A DNA stretch of 64,000 nt from Thermoguttaceae bacterium (GTDB taxonomy: Bacteria > Planctomycetota > Planctomycetia > Pirellulales > Thermoguttaceae): the NCBI GenBank assembly GCA_025060325.1, contig JANXBW010000012.1, positions 62,001 to 126,000 of the forward strand, written 5' to 3'. The first letter of the stretch is position 1. Each line of letters opens with the position of its first letter. The notes beneath the pieces are model-generated. The model was not told the origin of the DNA. It did no database searches and saw only the letters and a program-made list of their open reading frames with translations. Of this stretch, positions 9,503-19,381 are shown piece by piece. Position numbers and translations under genes: made by a program.

Positions 9503-9527
9503 GGGGGGACGAACCCCCCCTTTTTTT
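9503..9527 (+). terminator. Intrinsic terminator, plus strand
   Basis: GGGGGG, a 5-base loop ACGAA, CCCCCC(C), then seven T. It is a compact GC-only stem followed directly by a uridine tract. It lies 392 bases after the preceding stop codon, so it ends either a long 3' untranslated region or a separate short transcript. Confidence 0.7.
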
Positions 9528-9642
9528 AGGGTGAAGCCGGGTGCCGCTTGGCCGGGGTCGATCCGCGGCAGCTATCGCTGGGAGAATCGCGGCTTAAGCA
9601 CCAATAGCTAACCGTGAGCCGAAAAATAATTTTCGCGATTTT

Positions 9643-9667
9643 GCTCTGGCGAAATTGTCGCCAGCGC
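9643..9667. promoter_or_regulatory. Inverted repeat upstream of the ferredoxin gene
   Basis: GCTCTGGCG and CGCCAGCGC are reverse complements with one mismatch around a 7-base AT-rich spacer. It lies 180 bp upstream of the ferredoxin start, just before TAAAAT, a plausible -10 element. It is either an operator or a hairpin. Confidence 0.35.
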
Positions 9668-9846
9668 GGTAAAATATTCCGGTGCTTCTAGTCCCCTTGT
9701 GCTGCGTGAACCGACGGGCGCAATGGCAGGCTCGAAGTTGTTAGAACCCCCGACACACCAGGGGGGACCTCGAGTCTGTCAATGCCACGGGAACGTGAAA
9801 CTTAGGCAATGGACTTTCATAACGGCTAGCTTCGAGGAGTTGACTT

Positions 9847-10020
9847 ATGCCAGCTGTGGTTGATCTCAACAAGTGCAGCGGGTGCGGTGATTGCAGACAG
9901 GCTTGTCCCACTGGAGCAATCGAAATCGTCGACGGCAAGGCTAAGATCGACGAAAGCACATGCGCTGACTGCGGCGCATGCGTTGATGTGTGCCCCACCG
10001 GTGCGATTTCTTTGCCATAG
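9847..10020 (+). CDS. Small 2[4Fe-4S] ferredoxin
   Basis: A 57-residue bacterial-type ferredoxin. Two cluster motifs are complete: [18 protein letters not shown] (from residue 9) and [17 protein letters not shown] (from residue 38). The two CxxCxxCxxxCP repeats flank a short KIDES turn, the clostridial layout. It carries low-potential electrons in the cytosol; the partner is not shown by context. GAGGAG stands 7 bases before the ATG. It is monocistronic, with 735 bp of gene-free DNA before it and a tRNA next. It is close to the average size for this family, so it is complete. Confidence 0.95.
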   Translation: MPAVVDLNKCSGCGDCRQACPTGAIEIVDGKAKIDESTCADCGACVDVCPTGAISLP

Positions 10021-10761
10021 TGCTCCTGCGTTGACTTAATCTGGCAGCAAGTCCCCGCAGCGAGGTTAGTGCCGTCGTTTATTTGCCCGGATCTGTGCGC
10101 GCGGGCACCGATGATTTACGCGCCCCGTACGCACTTTGCGGATTCCTACGAAACTTATCGCTTGTACCGTACGAGGGGTGGGGATTGTTTCAGTTCCCGG
10201 CTGGCGTATTCGCGCTTGGCCGCCAGGTCTTCGTAATCCCGTAAGGGCCTGGTCCGGGACTTGCCCCCTAAAAAATTTGCCGCCGGCAGAGATTATTTGC
10301 CGTTTTTCCCGGCTAAGGCGGCGAGTGTTCCGTATTGCTCTTGCAATACGAACGAAGTACTATCGGCACGGGGGCAACCGGCGCTTTTGAGGGTGCCGCT
10401 CAGCCCACTGGAGATTTTGTGTCTTTTTTGGCCCTCCACTATTAAGCATGGGCGACGATTGGTAGTCACTCCGCTCATCCTTTAGGACTGTTACCCGGAT
10501 AAGATAGGAATCGAAAAGGCCGTCCGGAAAGCCCAATGCCGCCTTGAGCAAAAGCCCTCTTCGTTCGCTTGCGGGTTGGGCAGGGCCCAAGCTCGACCAA
10601 GCAGGCCGCGGAAGAATCTACGGTGTTAGACCGACCAATTGGCATCGGGTAACCTCGAATCGCGCGATGCCGATGGCCAGGGAACCGCGACAAGCTCATG
10701 TTCGAAATTAGCGGCGGTTGGGCCTCTCGGGAGGTAAATGACTAATCAGCTCGGACAAGAG
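10021..10761. other. Gene-free stretch, 741 bp
   Basis: Only short open frames on both strands, without ribosome binding sites or recognisable domains. No repeat or RNA gene was found before the tRNA. Confidence 0.45.
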
Positions 10762-10846
10762 TGCCGAAGCCGGGACTCGAACCCGGATGGGCGCAATGCC
10801 CACTAGGACCTGAACCTAGCGCGTCTGCCAATTCCGCCACTTCGGC
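10762..10846 (-). tRNA. tRNA-Leu (anticodon CAG)
   Basis: An 85-nt cloverleaf reads on the minus strand. The acceptor arms are GCCGAAG and CTTCGGC with discriminator A. The anticodon stem CTAGG/CCTAG encloses the loop TTCAGGT, giving anticodon CAG for codon CUG. A long variable arm (TGGGCATTGCGCCCA) and the T arm CCGGGTTCGAGTCCCGG are present, as expected for a class II leucine tRNA. The CCA end is not encoded. Confidence 0.96.
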
Positions 10847-11133
10847 ATGTGGAATCGCAGCGTACCCTCTCGCGGTGGCTACGAGGGTCTTGTAGGTTTC
10901 CGCACCTACATCCCACCCATTTATAGCGTGGACTGGTTTGCCCCGGCAAGAGGGCGAAAGGCCCGCCGGCTTTCCGACCGGTAACGGTAGGCAGCCATCG
11001 CACCCGCGAACAGCTCATCGGGTTGTCCCGCCCTGAGACCCCTCCAATTTACCCGGAGGCCGGAACACATTCCCCGCAGGCCGGACGCGGTCAAACCCAG
11101 CTTTGCCAAAGTCGCAAAGGGCCGGGCTGAACG

Positions 11134-12216
11134 CTAGTCCTCAGGATTCCAAGCCCCGGCGGGGTCCCCATTATCCCGGGTCGTCAAGAACATATAGAGG
11201 GCCACGTCGATCCGATTATCAATGCTGTGGACTGAACCGTCGACGAAAAGGTGATTGGTCACCCCCGGATGGTGGCTACTTGGTCCGTACTTGATATAGT
11301 ACCCGTAATCGCCAAAGTCCCGGACCATCTGGTCGTCGATACCTTGGTCATCGTAGGGGTACTGTTCATAATCCCAGTTGAGATACGTGCGATACCGCCG
11401 GGGTATAGTGCTCTCATCTCCATAAAGTCCGGGTGTGAAGCCTACGGGCGCCCAGTAGTGGCTTATCCGCCCAAACTCAATTGTTGGCGGTAAGGTCACC
11501 AAGACCGTCTCCGCGCCTACTCCCCACCTGGCGGCCCGGGGTTCCACTGTCTCGACCACCAGGAAAGTGTGGGAGGTCCCATCTCCAAAGTCTTTGAAAC
11601 GCAAGTTCGAACCGGGGAAAGATGCCCCGTCCGGCTCGCGATGCGTCGGATCATATCGGCACTGGTACCGGTTCCGCCATGGGGTCGCCAACATCAGGCT
11701 TTCAATGTGGGTAGCGCCCACGGCCTTGTAGTTAGTGATCGTCTCCAAGATGGCCGCATTCGGATTTACAAACGGGCTGCCCCGATAGCTCGGGCAAATA
11801 AACTCGTGAAGGACCGTACCTCGGGCCTCTTCGTGGGGGTCGATTCCCTGCCTATGAGCCGGCGGATCGGGATGTTTCCCAAGAGGCCGGCCTTGCTGGA
11901 AATCGAGCGTAAGCCACAGCTGTTCCCGTTCAAGATCAGGCAGCAGATCTGCGATCCAACTCCAACCGTAAAGATCGTCCACTATCCCCCCGGTTCGTGT
12001 CACATGGCAGGACGGCGGAAGTTTTTTATGTCGATCATGATAGTTATGAAATGCCAGACCGATCTGTTTTAACTTGCTGGCACACTGCATTCGCCTGGCC
12101 GACTCCCGCGATCTTTGGATCGCAGGTAGAAGCAGGGCAATGAGGATCGAAATAATGGCGATGACCACAAGGAGCTCTACCAGGGTGAAACCGAACCGCC
12201 GCAGTGATGATCTCAT
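11134..12216 (-). CDS. DUF1559 protein with type IV pilin-like N-terminus
   Basis: A 360-residue planctomycete-type pseudopilin-like protein. The N-terminus [19 protein letters not shown] is a class III (prepilin) signal; PilD-type cleavage would fall after G9, leaving F as the first residue, with the conserved Glu at +5 (E14). After the hydrophobic helix comes a DUF1559 domain (PF07596) with the typical [17 protein letters not shown] start and the C-terminal [11 protein letters not shown] motif. Planctomycetes encode tens of these; they are assumed to be envelope or pilus-like components, but their function is unproven. GGAGG sits 7 bases before the ATG. The gene is isolated, with a tRNA downstream and 706 bp of gene-free DNA upstream. 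Confidence 0.93.
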   Translation of the reverse strand: MRSSLRRFGFTLVELLVVIAIISILIALLLPAIQRSRESARRMQCASKLKQIGLAFHNYHDRHKKLPPSCHVTRTGGIVDDLYGWSWIADLLPDLEREQLWLTLDFQQGRPLGKHPDPPAHRQGIDPHEEARGTVLHEFICPSYRGSPFVNPNAAILETITNYKAVGATHIESLMLATPWRNRYQCRYDPTHREPDGASFPGSNLRFKDFGDGTSHTFLVVETVEPRAARWGVGAETVLVTLPPTIEFGRISHYWAPVGFTPGLYGDESTIPRRYRTYLNWDYEQYPYDDQGIDDQMVRDFGDYGYYIKYGPSSHHPGVTNHLFVDGSVHSIDNRIDVALYMFLTTRDNGDPAGAWNPED

Positions 12217-12922
12217 GGCTGGCCCTCCGGAATGCTGAAACTGGTCGGCGCTCCCCCGCTAACTTGCCCTCCGATGGATGAGATTTGGGAATCGATCTGA
12301 CGAAATCTTTGCCTGCTAAATCGCAGACCACTTTGTCTGTTAGCCTAGCCGGGGCAATCTTTCTCGGGTTCCGAGTCGGAGCCCCCAGGGCGGCCAACAG
12401 TTCTTAAACGGCGCGTCTCCCAACCCTCGGCTCATAAGCTCAAGCTGGCCAGGGCATCCTGCCGACAGTCTTCGCAGAAGCTGCAGCTGGCGAGCGGGCG
12501 CTTCGCGCGCATGCTGTGTCCGCAATTCTTATCGCAACCGGCGATTTTAGTCCCTTCCGGGAGCTCTGTCAAACTGATCCAGATACCGCCGTTCTGGCGC
12601 ACATCGGCCTCTGCCGAAAGCCTCTTAAGGCTCTGGAAAACTTTAGCCCCTGAACACTTTCGTCCGTTTCTCCCTCATTTTTCATCCCGCCAAACGGTAA
12701 TAGATCGGAGGAGTTGGCCCAAAAAGGCAGAGATGCCAACTCAGTGCGCCCATCCCGCTCGGACTCGTGGTGACCGCCTCAATGGTTAGCCAGCCGGGAG
12801 GACCAACTTGGTTTCGAAGCTTATTTGAGGCTGGTTTGGACCAGACGTTTAAAGACGTGGTTCGCACCTCCTGCCAAGTTACTACTTGGCCCGGGTTACT
12901 CGCTGTGGTGGCCTTGCGGGAT
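12217..12922. other. Gene-free stretch, 706 bp
   Basis: Short open frames only, none with a recognisable domain. It lies upstream of the DUF1559 gene and downstream of the glycosidase gene, both on the minus strand, and must carry the DUF1559 promoter. Nothing else was noticed. Confidence 0.45.
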
Positions 12923-14323
12923 TCATTCCAAGGACCAGTAATGGACGGCGTAGGGCCCAAGCTCGACGTTTAACTCGGCACTGCCCGGGTCGATTTGGAA
13001 AAACGGTTCGGGGCGCAACCGGACGTTTTCGTCATCACAGGGAGCCGCCGCGTCAAGCGTAATGTGACGGGCGCGCAGTTTTGCTGGCAGGTTCTTTAGC
13101 CGGATGATCGCCGGCACAGTCGCGTCGGAAAAGTTCCATACAAGGAGATTGTACATGCGCATTTCAGGGTCGTGGGTGGCAAAACCGTGTACAGCGGGGT
13201 GATTCGACTCTAGTCGCAATCGCTCGCCCTGGAGCCGCGACAAAAGCTTAAAGGCGAAATAGGCCGGCCGAACCCGATTCTGATAATCAAATAGCCCGTC
13301 AAACTGGGGCATCCGGTTCCACCAGCGGGCCATGAAGGCAGCCCCTTCCGGCGACATAAAGCGGCGGAACGTTTCTTGCTCCACGTGCCAATCGCGGATG
13401 TGAAAGTAGCATGACCAGTCAAGCCGAGCCTCTTTCATCTGCCAGGCGACCTCCACGATAAAGCAAGGCTGGAAACGCGCGTCCAAGGGCGGGTTAAAAA
13501 GGTCCATGTTCCACTCGTCGAGCACCAATTCAACCTGCAGGCCGGGAAACTGGCCCAGCAGCTCACGCACGTAGTCGATCGTCCGGCGGATTGCCCCGGG
13601 ATCGCTGCTGTACACGTGCCAGGAGACAAAGTGCAGCGGAGCTTCGCCAGCCTGAGCCAGCCGCAGAAGGGCCGGAAGGATCGGTGAACGAACATTGGCC
13701 AGGGCGGGGCCGCCCACCTTCGCCTCAGGGTCGGCCTCCAAGATGGCTTTAGCGGTGTGTTGATAAAAGCGGCAATAGCTGTCTGGCTGAAACCGGTAAG
13801 GACAACCGCCCCACTCGCCGATATCAGGTTCGTTCATTACCTCCCAGTAGCGGATCCCATCACCACGTTTGCGGTAGTGGGAAACTAACTGGCGGATCAG
13901 TTCTTCCCAGGCAGCATAGTCGTTCCGTTCGACGATGTCTTGGTTGATCTCTGGGAAAAGCACCGGTGGCTTGAAACAGATGCACATCAACGGCGTGGCC
14001 CCCGTGGCTCTGATGACATCAACAACTCGATCCAGCTTGGCAAAGTCATACTTGCCCGGTTCGGGGAGGAGGTTGAAATACTCCTGGATGAACAGTCGGA
14101 TCATTTTCGGCCGAAGTGCCCGCAGTTCAGGGATGCGACTTTCGAACATTGGTTGCTCCGATAATCCGCCTTGGCCCAGCGCAATGCGCCCAATTTCCAG
14201 GGGGCCAAGACGGTCCGCCAAATCGATCATGACTTCCGCCTTCTGGCCGGCGACCGGCCCCACAGGGACTATTGCCAAGACTAAAGCGCCGAACCAGGCA
14301 GTGAACATCCATCGAGTCGCCAT
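12923..14323 (-). CDS. Secreted GH39-like glycoside hydrolase
   Basis: A 466-residue protein with a signal peptide (about 1-26, ending VAGQ) and a GH39-like (beta/alpha)8 barrel. GH39 enzymes include beta-xylosidases and alpha-L-iduronidases. The acid/base Glu is visible in YWEVMNEPDIGEWGG and the nucleophile Glu in LVLDEWNMDL. Other barrel signs are MIRLFIQEYFNLLPEPGKYDF and FVSWHVYSSDPG. A beta-sandwich-like region follows the barrel (about 380-466). A retaining mechanism follows from the family; the substrate is not evident. GGGAG precedes the ATG by 8 bases, and the upstream 60 bp is AT-rich with TTATAT near 14360, a possible -10 element. It is a single gene. Confidence 0.85.
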   Translation of the reverse strand: MATRWMFTAWFGALVLAIVPVGPVAGQKAEVMIDLADRLGPLEIGRIALGQGGLSEQPMFESRIPELRALRPKMIRLFIQEYFNLLPEPGKYDFAKLDRVVDVIRATGATPLMCICFKPPVLFPEINQDIVERNDYAAWEELIRQLVSHYRKRGDGIRYWEVMNEPDIGEWGGCPYRFQPDSYCRFYQHTAKAILEADPEAKVGGPALANVRSPILPALLRLAQAGEAPLHFVSWHVYSSDPGAIRRTIDYVRELLGQFPGLQVELVLDEWNMDLFNPPLDARFQPCFIVEVAWQMKEARLDWSCYFHIRDWHVEQETFRRFMSPEGAAFMARWWNRMPQFDGLFDYQNRVRPAYFAFKLLSRLQGERLRLESNHPAVHGFATHDPEMRMYNLLVWNFSDATVPAIIRLKNLPAKLRARHITLDAAAPCDDENVRLRPEPFFQIDPGSAELNVELGPYAVHYWSLE

Positions 14324-15934
14324 GGCTGATCTCCCACTCCTGATGCTTGTTTACTTCTTGTGATATAAGATTTGGTTGAAAAAAAGAAAACCTATCGCTT
14401 GTATACTCCTCGTTCCATAGTAGTGCAGGCTTTTTCCCTGCACAAGTGGCCGGAGGCTAAGGGTCAAGACCCACGCGGGCCAGTGCTCTCAAAAGTACTC
14501 GACCTGGAGAGCCGTTTACAAGCCGCATGTTTCGTCGGGGAACATAAAGCTAGTGAAAGAATGAGCGCTTTTTTGCAGCCACTGGTCACCCGAGGAAGCT
14601 TAGTGGCAAGAGTAGAAATTCACTCAATCTTTCGCGCAAAAAGCGCGTAACAGGCACTCTTTTCGAAACCCCGTCAGGCACTCTTTTCGAAACCCCGTGT
14701 GGTTGGTTTTCCACCTGGAGAAGCGGGAAAATACCGACTTGGTCAACAGGATGAGGATTATCATTTTGGCGATGCGGAGACTGTGGCGTTAGTGACCTCG
14801 TTGATGTCGAATTCGCCGGGGAGCGATTCCTGCCCGGATTTAGCCATGGCCGAGCACTTTAAGGTCGCCCAGCTCAAGGGATCTTCATAAACTGCCTTCC
14901 ACGGACGAGCTTATTCCAGGGAGGGAGGGCACACACGGAGTAGCCATCACCGGGAAAATCGTACACACGGTTAGCGGGATATCGCCGTTAGCCGAGGTTG
15001 CTTGCTAGCACGGAGGATTTATTACACCGGCCCCATGGACTTTTGCGGCAGGTAGAACAGAGTGGCTGGCAGGCGGAGTCCACAGCGCGACTTGCGTTGA
15101 CCGCTGCAACAGGCCGAGCTCACTTGTTAGCAAGGCGAATTCGCAAAGCCAGGTGCCTTACGGATCGCAAATGACCGCGCGGAGCTGTCGGCAGGTGGAA
15201 TTCGTCCCCGAAGTCCCAACGAGCATCGCAACAGACGGAGGTCACTTTTCAAAAGGGCGAACCCATTCTTTCAGCACCGCTTCCCGCTCGGCGCTCAAAA
15301 TACCCCTGGAGGATCTTTCTCCACCGGCGCAACTTCGCCTATCCCCCGATGTTTCCTGCCTTTCCCATCCCCCGCGCTGCGAAGCCATATCATCGTTTAT
15401 CTGCTACACGTCAATTTGGAGTTAGTCTCCCCCATTAAAATGCGATGGGAAAAACGCTAGCTGCGGCATGAGGCCCCGCTTTTGCGGTACCTTTTCCTTT
15501 CGTCAGAGCTAGGCGGTCCGAGATCACCGGCGGAGTCGCAAGAAGAGGCATTGTTAGGCTCGTATGGCCTTCCGACGGTACCCACGGCCTTGGCACCGAC
15601 ATTAAGTCAAGGGGTAAACAGTTATCCACAGGCATTAGCCTCAGCAGCAGCTCCAATCGGGCAGGAGGAGGACCCGAAAAGCCGGCTCCAGCATGCCCCT
15701 TAATCGTGTTTTAAGCCCCGAGGCGGACAAGCCTTCCGCCAATAACAAGTGCCTGGCCTCCAAAGCTTTTGGGCCGGAACCCACGGCCACAATTTCGCTC
15801 CGGCCGCCGCACCACCGATTCGCCTATGCCAGACCTACGACGGGGCCACGCACATTCCATTGATGAGAGAGTTCCGGAGCATTGCTGCCTACCCCTTGCG
15901 CCCCGAGCTATCCCCCTGAATCTTTAAGGCACTC
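14324..15934. other. Long gene-free stretch, 1.6 kb
   Basis: No convincing gene on either strand; the short frames lack domains and ribosome binding sites. It contains one perfect tandem duplication (14651-14698). Base composition does not differ visibly from the flanks, so it could hold decayed genes, but I could not identify any. Confidence 0.5.
14651..14698. repeat. Perfect tandem duplication of a 24-bp unit
   Basis: A 24-base unit beginning CAGGCACTCTTTTCG and ending AACCCCGT is present twice in a row without mismatch. The preceding bases (CGCGTAA) are unrelated. The lack of divergence suggests a recent slippage event. Confidence 0.9.
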
Positions 15935-16975
15935 TCAATTGCGGGTGGCTTCGAGGGCGGCGAGGTAAAAGGCGTCGACATTCTGCGTGGGGACGTTTGG
16001 GGGCATCCCGCCACCGCATGAAAGGAGCAAGCGCTTGTGGTCATTAAGCGACGCCAGCGCCTGCCGAACGGCCTGCCGGACATCTTCCGGCGTTCCTTGG
16101 GCCAAAACCTCTCGCGGGGGGATATTCCCGAGCAAAGTGACCTCTGGGCCTACCGCCGCCCGCATTTCTGGCAGGCTATGTTGATGCGAAAAGTTGTACA
16201 CATTAAAACCCATTGCCTGTAAATGCCTTCCCGCGATCAGACCGTGGCAATCGTTGTGGAGAATTTTTACGGGAACATCAAGGGCATGACCAATCTCTTT
16301 GAAGTACGGGAAGGCAAACTCCTGGAAAGCCGCCTCATCCAGTAAGCCGATGATGTCATCCAAGATCATCAAGCCCCCAATGCTGGGGAAAAGCGTCGCC
16401 TGCCACTGCACCCATTCAACAACGAAATCGGTGACCATCCGCAAAAGTTTATGAATCTGCTTGGGATGCGTCTTGATGCCTCCCAAAAGCTCGCTATGGC
16501 CAAGAAGGAATGAACTAATGTTCATCGGTCCTCGGCTGACGGCGAAGCGGATGGCATGGCCCTCGCGTTCGATCATTTCCTGACGATGGAGGAGACGCTT
16601 GATGACAAATGGGCAAAGCCCATCGGTTCGGCAATTGGGCTTTTTAAGGCGATCAATTTCCGAATAATCCTGAACCACTCGTTCCGCAAAGGGGAATTCA
16701 TCCTCGGGCCAAATGCAGCGGGCCCCCCAAGCGGCCGGCTCTGTGCACATGCCAAACTCTGCCCAAAAGCCCGGCAAAAAAATCACATCCGGAAACCGCT
16801 GCACCACCCGAAAATTCGTCTCCAGCCATAGCCGCTCGCTGGTGTAATAGTCCAAAATAGTGATTCCCGCCCAGCCCGGCAGCCAAGGGCTATCGATGAT
16901 GAAAGCCACTCGCACCGGGCGAAGCAGTTCCCCCTTGACGACCTTAAGAACATCCTCCCACTGTTTATCCGTCAT
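15935..16975 (-). CDS. Uroporphyrinogen decarboxylase-family protein (MtaA/CmuA-like)
   Basis: A 346-residue UroD-fold protein (PF01208). The family includes haem-pathway HemE and the methylcobamide methyltransferases MtaA and CmuA. It is not a typical HemE: the N-terminal RxPVWxMRQAGR signature is missing. The metal-binding motif of the methyltransferase branch is suggested by ILHNDCHGLIAG and the C-terminal LSCGGGMPPNVP. Other family marks are GPMNISSFLLG, LMILDDIIGLLDE and TLLGNIPPREVLAQGTPEDV. Planctomycetes have many such paralogues, often near sugar or methyl metabolism genes. Substrate unknown; no corrinoid protein is nearby. The gene stands alone with a weak ribosome binding site. Confidence 0.85.
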   Translation of the reverse strand: MTDKQWEDVLKVVKGELLRPVRVAFIIDSPWLPGWAGITILDYYTSERLWLETNFRVVQRFPDVIFLPGFWAEFGMCTEPAAWGARCIWPEDEFPFAERVVQDYSEIDRLKKPNCRTDGLCPFVIKRLLHRQEMIEREGHAIRFAVSRGPMNISSFLLGHSELLGGIKTHPKQIHKLLRMVTDFVVEWVQWQATLFPSIGGLMILDDIIGLLDEAAFQEFAFPYFKEIGHALDVPVKILHNDCHGLIAGRHLQAMGFNVYNFSHQHSLPEMRAAVGPEVTLLGNIPPREVLAQGTPEDVRQAVRQALASLNDHKRLLLSCGGGMPPNVPTQNVDAFYLAALEATRN

Positions 16976-17412
16976 CGCCGGTGACCCCGTGCTTCAGCTT
17001 CCAAACGGCGGCGGTTAAGTTGTGACCGTTGCGGCCAATTGCCAAGGAGGCAAATAGCTGTCCCCCGCGTCTATCATGCCCCGCAGTGCTCCAGGACGCT
17101 GTGATTGCGCACCCAAAATTGCGAAAACAACTTTTCCCCTGGGCTACTGCCGGGGCGTCAAGTAGCGACTTCCGGCCGCGTCCGGACGCTTTTCATCTAC
17201 GTCAAACCCCTCGGCAACGCCGTGCCCGAACATTAAAGCTTTGCTTCCAAAGTAGCGTCAAGCGGGACCGGACCGACGGAAGGCCACCGGCTTTTCAGGG
17301 CAACACTTCAGGCTGCTTGGGACCACGCGCCGTCATCCCCAACCCCGCGGGGTAAGAATTGCCGCTTTTGGCGCACTTCGGCACTATTGCGCAGCGATTT
17401 GGGAAGCTTCGG
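16976..17412. other. Gene-free stretch, 437 bp
   Basis: A plus-strand frame of 108 codons occurs, but it has no start signal or recognisable domain. It follows the CtaA-like gene and precedes the UroD-family gene, both minus strand. No terminator was seen. Confidence 0.4.
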
Positions 17413-19296
17413 CTATTCCGGCAGATAGCGGAGAAAGAGGGCCGCGTGAAAAACGATGCCGTGAATTTTAGCCAGCCCAGGAAGCAGTTCTCCTGACCAC
17501 CGGCCTCCCCCGATTGTCGCCGTCGCCACCAAAAGAGGGCAGCTCGCCGCACTCAGGGCAAGCAAAAGTGGACCGACTCGCCAATGTTTAGCACCTGCTG
17601 CAGATAAAAGCCCAATCGCGGCGAACAAAGCGCAACCAACTACGAGCGGAAAAAGGCTGGATCCTTTCGCCCGTTTATCCGCGCTCACGTGCCGCGGAGA
17701 ACTAGAAATGATTAATTTTTGTTCCAATATCAACTCAAGTCGCCGAAAGACCTCGTGCCAAGACATGACAAGGATGAGTGTAACAATCAACTCTCCGAGT
17801 TTTGGTGAAGGATGCATAAGCGCGGCAACAACGGCAGCCAACCCGGCGATCATGGCCCGCTGATCGGCCGTTGGTCGAAGAAGCTTTCCTCCTATTCCCG
17901 CGGTCAACGCGGCACAACTTCCCACCCACACGGAAAGCGAGCTACCGCCGGAAAGACCGCAAAAAGCAGCGGTTGACCCGGCCCAAAAGAGTGCTCCCAG
18001 TAAACTTCTGCACAGCTCGCGATGGGTCTCGCTTAAAAAAGGCCAAGCGCCAATAGCCTGGTTGATAAAGACCGCCAGATTTTCCCGCAATATCAACAGC
18101 CCCGTCAGCCAAATGAAAACTGCCGCCAAACCTCCGACGAGTACCTCCAAGGGAATGTGCCTGGGAAAACTAGCGGCAAGCCCGGCGAGAAATGCCCCAC
18201 AACCTGCGAGCACCGTAGTTAAGGGCAGTCGTTTTGATTCGTCAACAACCCATGTCGTCCAGTGGCGGCAGCGGGTATTGACCTCCTTGACAACTGGGAT
18301 GGTACAGCTTGAAAAAGCAAGCACCACGCCGACGAGGCCCAAAAAGGCGTGTAAGGTGGTAAGAATAATTGGGAATCGAGCGACCCCTTGCAAAGCTAGT
18401 TGCCAATTTGCAAACCAATCGATAAACCACCAGGGTACGCCAAACCGCGACAGCCAGGTGGCAGCTCCCATCGCCATTTGGAGCAGAACTATACTTCCTA
18501 GTACACGTAACCGGCAAGTATAAGCGTCATCTTTCCGATTTGCGGATCGGGGACTCAGTAAGCCGCCAAGCCAAATGGCTACCACGCCAAGCCCCAAACC
18601 GGAAAGAAGGTGGACCCACGCCCAGAAGTTAAACCAAAACGGGCTTCCGGCTGGCGAGGCGTGGCGCACCTGGGTTCCAAACACAGTTTGTAGATAAATC
18701 CACAAAGCAAAAATGACGGGAGCGACCCTAAATCGCGACGGGCATCCGATTGCCCAAGAGGGGGGCACAAGTTTGATGCTACGGGATAGAAAGACCCCGG
18801 CCCACACGGCGGCCAGAACAAGCGGGGCGGTTCCGGCAAGGAGTTGTGCACTTCCTGCGCTTTGCGTCAACACTCGAAGGCCCCCGAGCGAGGCCTGCAC
18901 AACAAGCATCGTCGGCATCAACAAAAGAAAACACCTACCTTGCCATGTTGGCAAAGTCCGCCATCTGGCAATCGCAAAGCCCACGGCCAAAACGATGGCC
19001 GACCAGCCAGCAAGGCGATGGAGGTAAGCTAACGCAATTTCCCATGGGGAATTAGAAACAAAGGGCAGCCATCGGCCTGGCGGCAGAAGAAAAGGAGGGT
19101 AGGCAAAGTTCGTAGGCCAATCCGGGATGGCAAGCCCTGCACCCAAGCTTGCGATGAGTGTGCCAAGGAAGGCCGCCGTCCAGGTTAAAACCCAGAGCAG
19201 GTATCCGATTTTGTCCTCAAGTTCCCAAGAGGAAGTTAAACCCTTACCCTGTTGACACGATTCCATCTCGAAACTGTTGCTCAAGCTAAAGTTCAA
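17413..19296 (-). CDS. CtaA/COX15-like haem A synthase with extra C-terminal membrane region
   Basis: A 627-residue membrane protein. Residues about 30-335 resemble CtaA/COX15 (PF02628), which oxidises haem O to haem A for cytochrome oxidase. It has two four-helix halves, each with haem-ligand histidines (YLHRLAGWS and WVHLLSG; LHAFLGL) and the QASLGG loop motif. The remaining 290 residues form a second membrane region of about eight hydrophobic segments that I cannot assign. It lacks the DRxxD prenyltransferase motif, so it is not a CtaB fusion. Normal CtaA is 300-400 residues. Start uncertain: TTG at 19296 or ATG at 19266. It is last in the respiratory block, 85 bp after the dihaem cytochrome. 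Confidence 0.7.
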   Translation of the reverse strand: MNFSLSNSFEMESCQQGKGLTSSWELEDKIGYLLWVLTWTAAFLGTLIASLGAGLAIPDWPTNFAYPPFLLPPGRWLPFVSNSPWEIALAYLHRLAGWSAIVLAVGFAIARWRTLPTWQGRCFLLLMPTMLVVQASLGGLRVLTQSAGSAQLLAGTAPLVLAAVWAGVFLSRSIKLVPPSWAIGCPSRFRVAPVIFALWIYLQTVFGTQVRHASPAGSPFWFNFWAWVHLLSGLGLGVVAIWLGGLLSPRSANRKDDAYTCRLRVLGSIVLLQMAMGAATWLSRFGVPWWFIDWFANWQLALQGVARFPIILTTLHAFLGLVGVVLAFSSCTIPVVKEVNTRCRHWTTWVVDESKRLPLTTVLAGCGAFLAGLAASFPRHIPLEVLVGGLAAVFIWLTGLLILRENLAVFINQAIGAWPFLSETHRELCRSLLGALFWAGSTAAFCGLSGGSSLSVWVGSCAALTAGIGGKLLRPTADQRAMIAGLAAVVAALMHPSPKLGELIVTLILVMSWHEVFRRLELILEQKLIISSSPRHVSADKRAKGSSLFPLVVGCALFAAIGLLSAAGAKHWRVGPLLLALSAASCPLLVATATIGGGRWSGELLPGLAKIHGIVFHAALFLRYLPE

Positions 19297-19381
19297 TCTG
19301 CGTCACTTGCCCGCAGGCGCGGTTTGCCCGAGTAAACCGAACGCTGTGACCGAAAGAGCGGCGTTGCTGGCCAAAAACTCA

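Larger units (their letters stand above)
9112..9846. other. Gap between membrane protein and ferredoxin genes, 735 bp
   Basis: No convincing gene. It holds a strong intrinsic terminator (9503-9527) and an inverted repeat (9643-9667), both listed separately. The part nearest the ferredoxin (about 9620-9680) is AT-rich and probably carries its promoter. Confidence 0.5.

Noticed and set aside
15935-16975. Haem-pathway uroporphyrinogen decarboxylase (hemE)
   Set aside because: The N-terminal HemE signature is missing and the C-terminal part resembles the methyltransferase branch of the family.
17413-18250. A CtaA-CtaB fusion
   Set aside because: The C-terminal half lacks the aspartate-rich prenyltransferase motifs.
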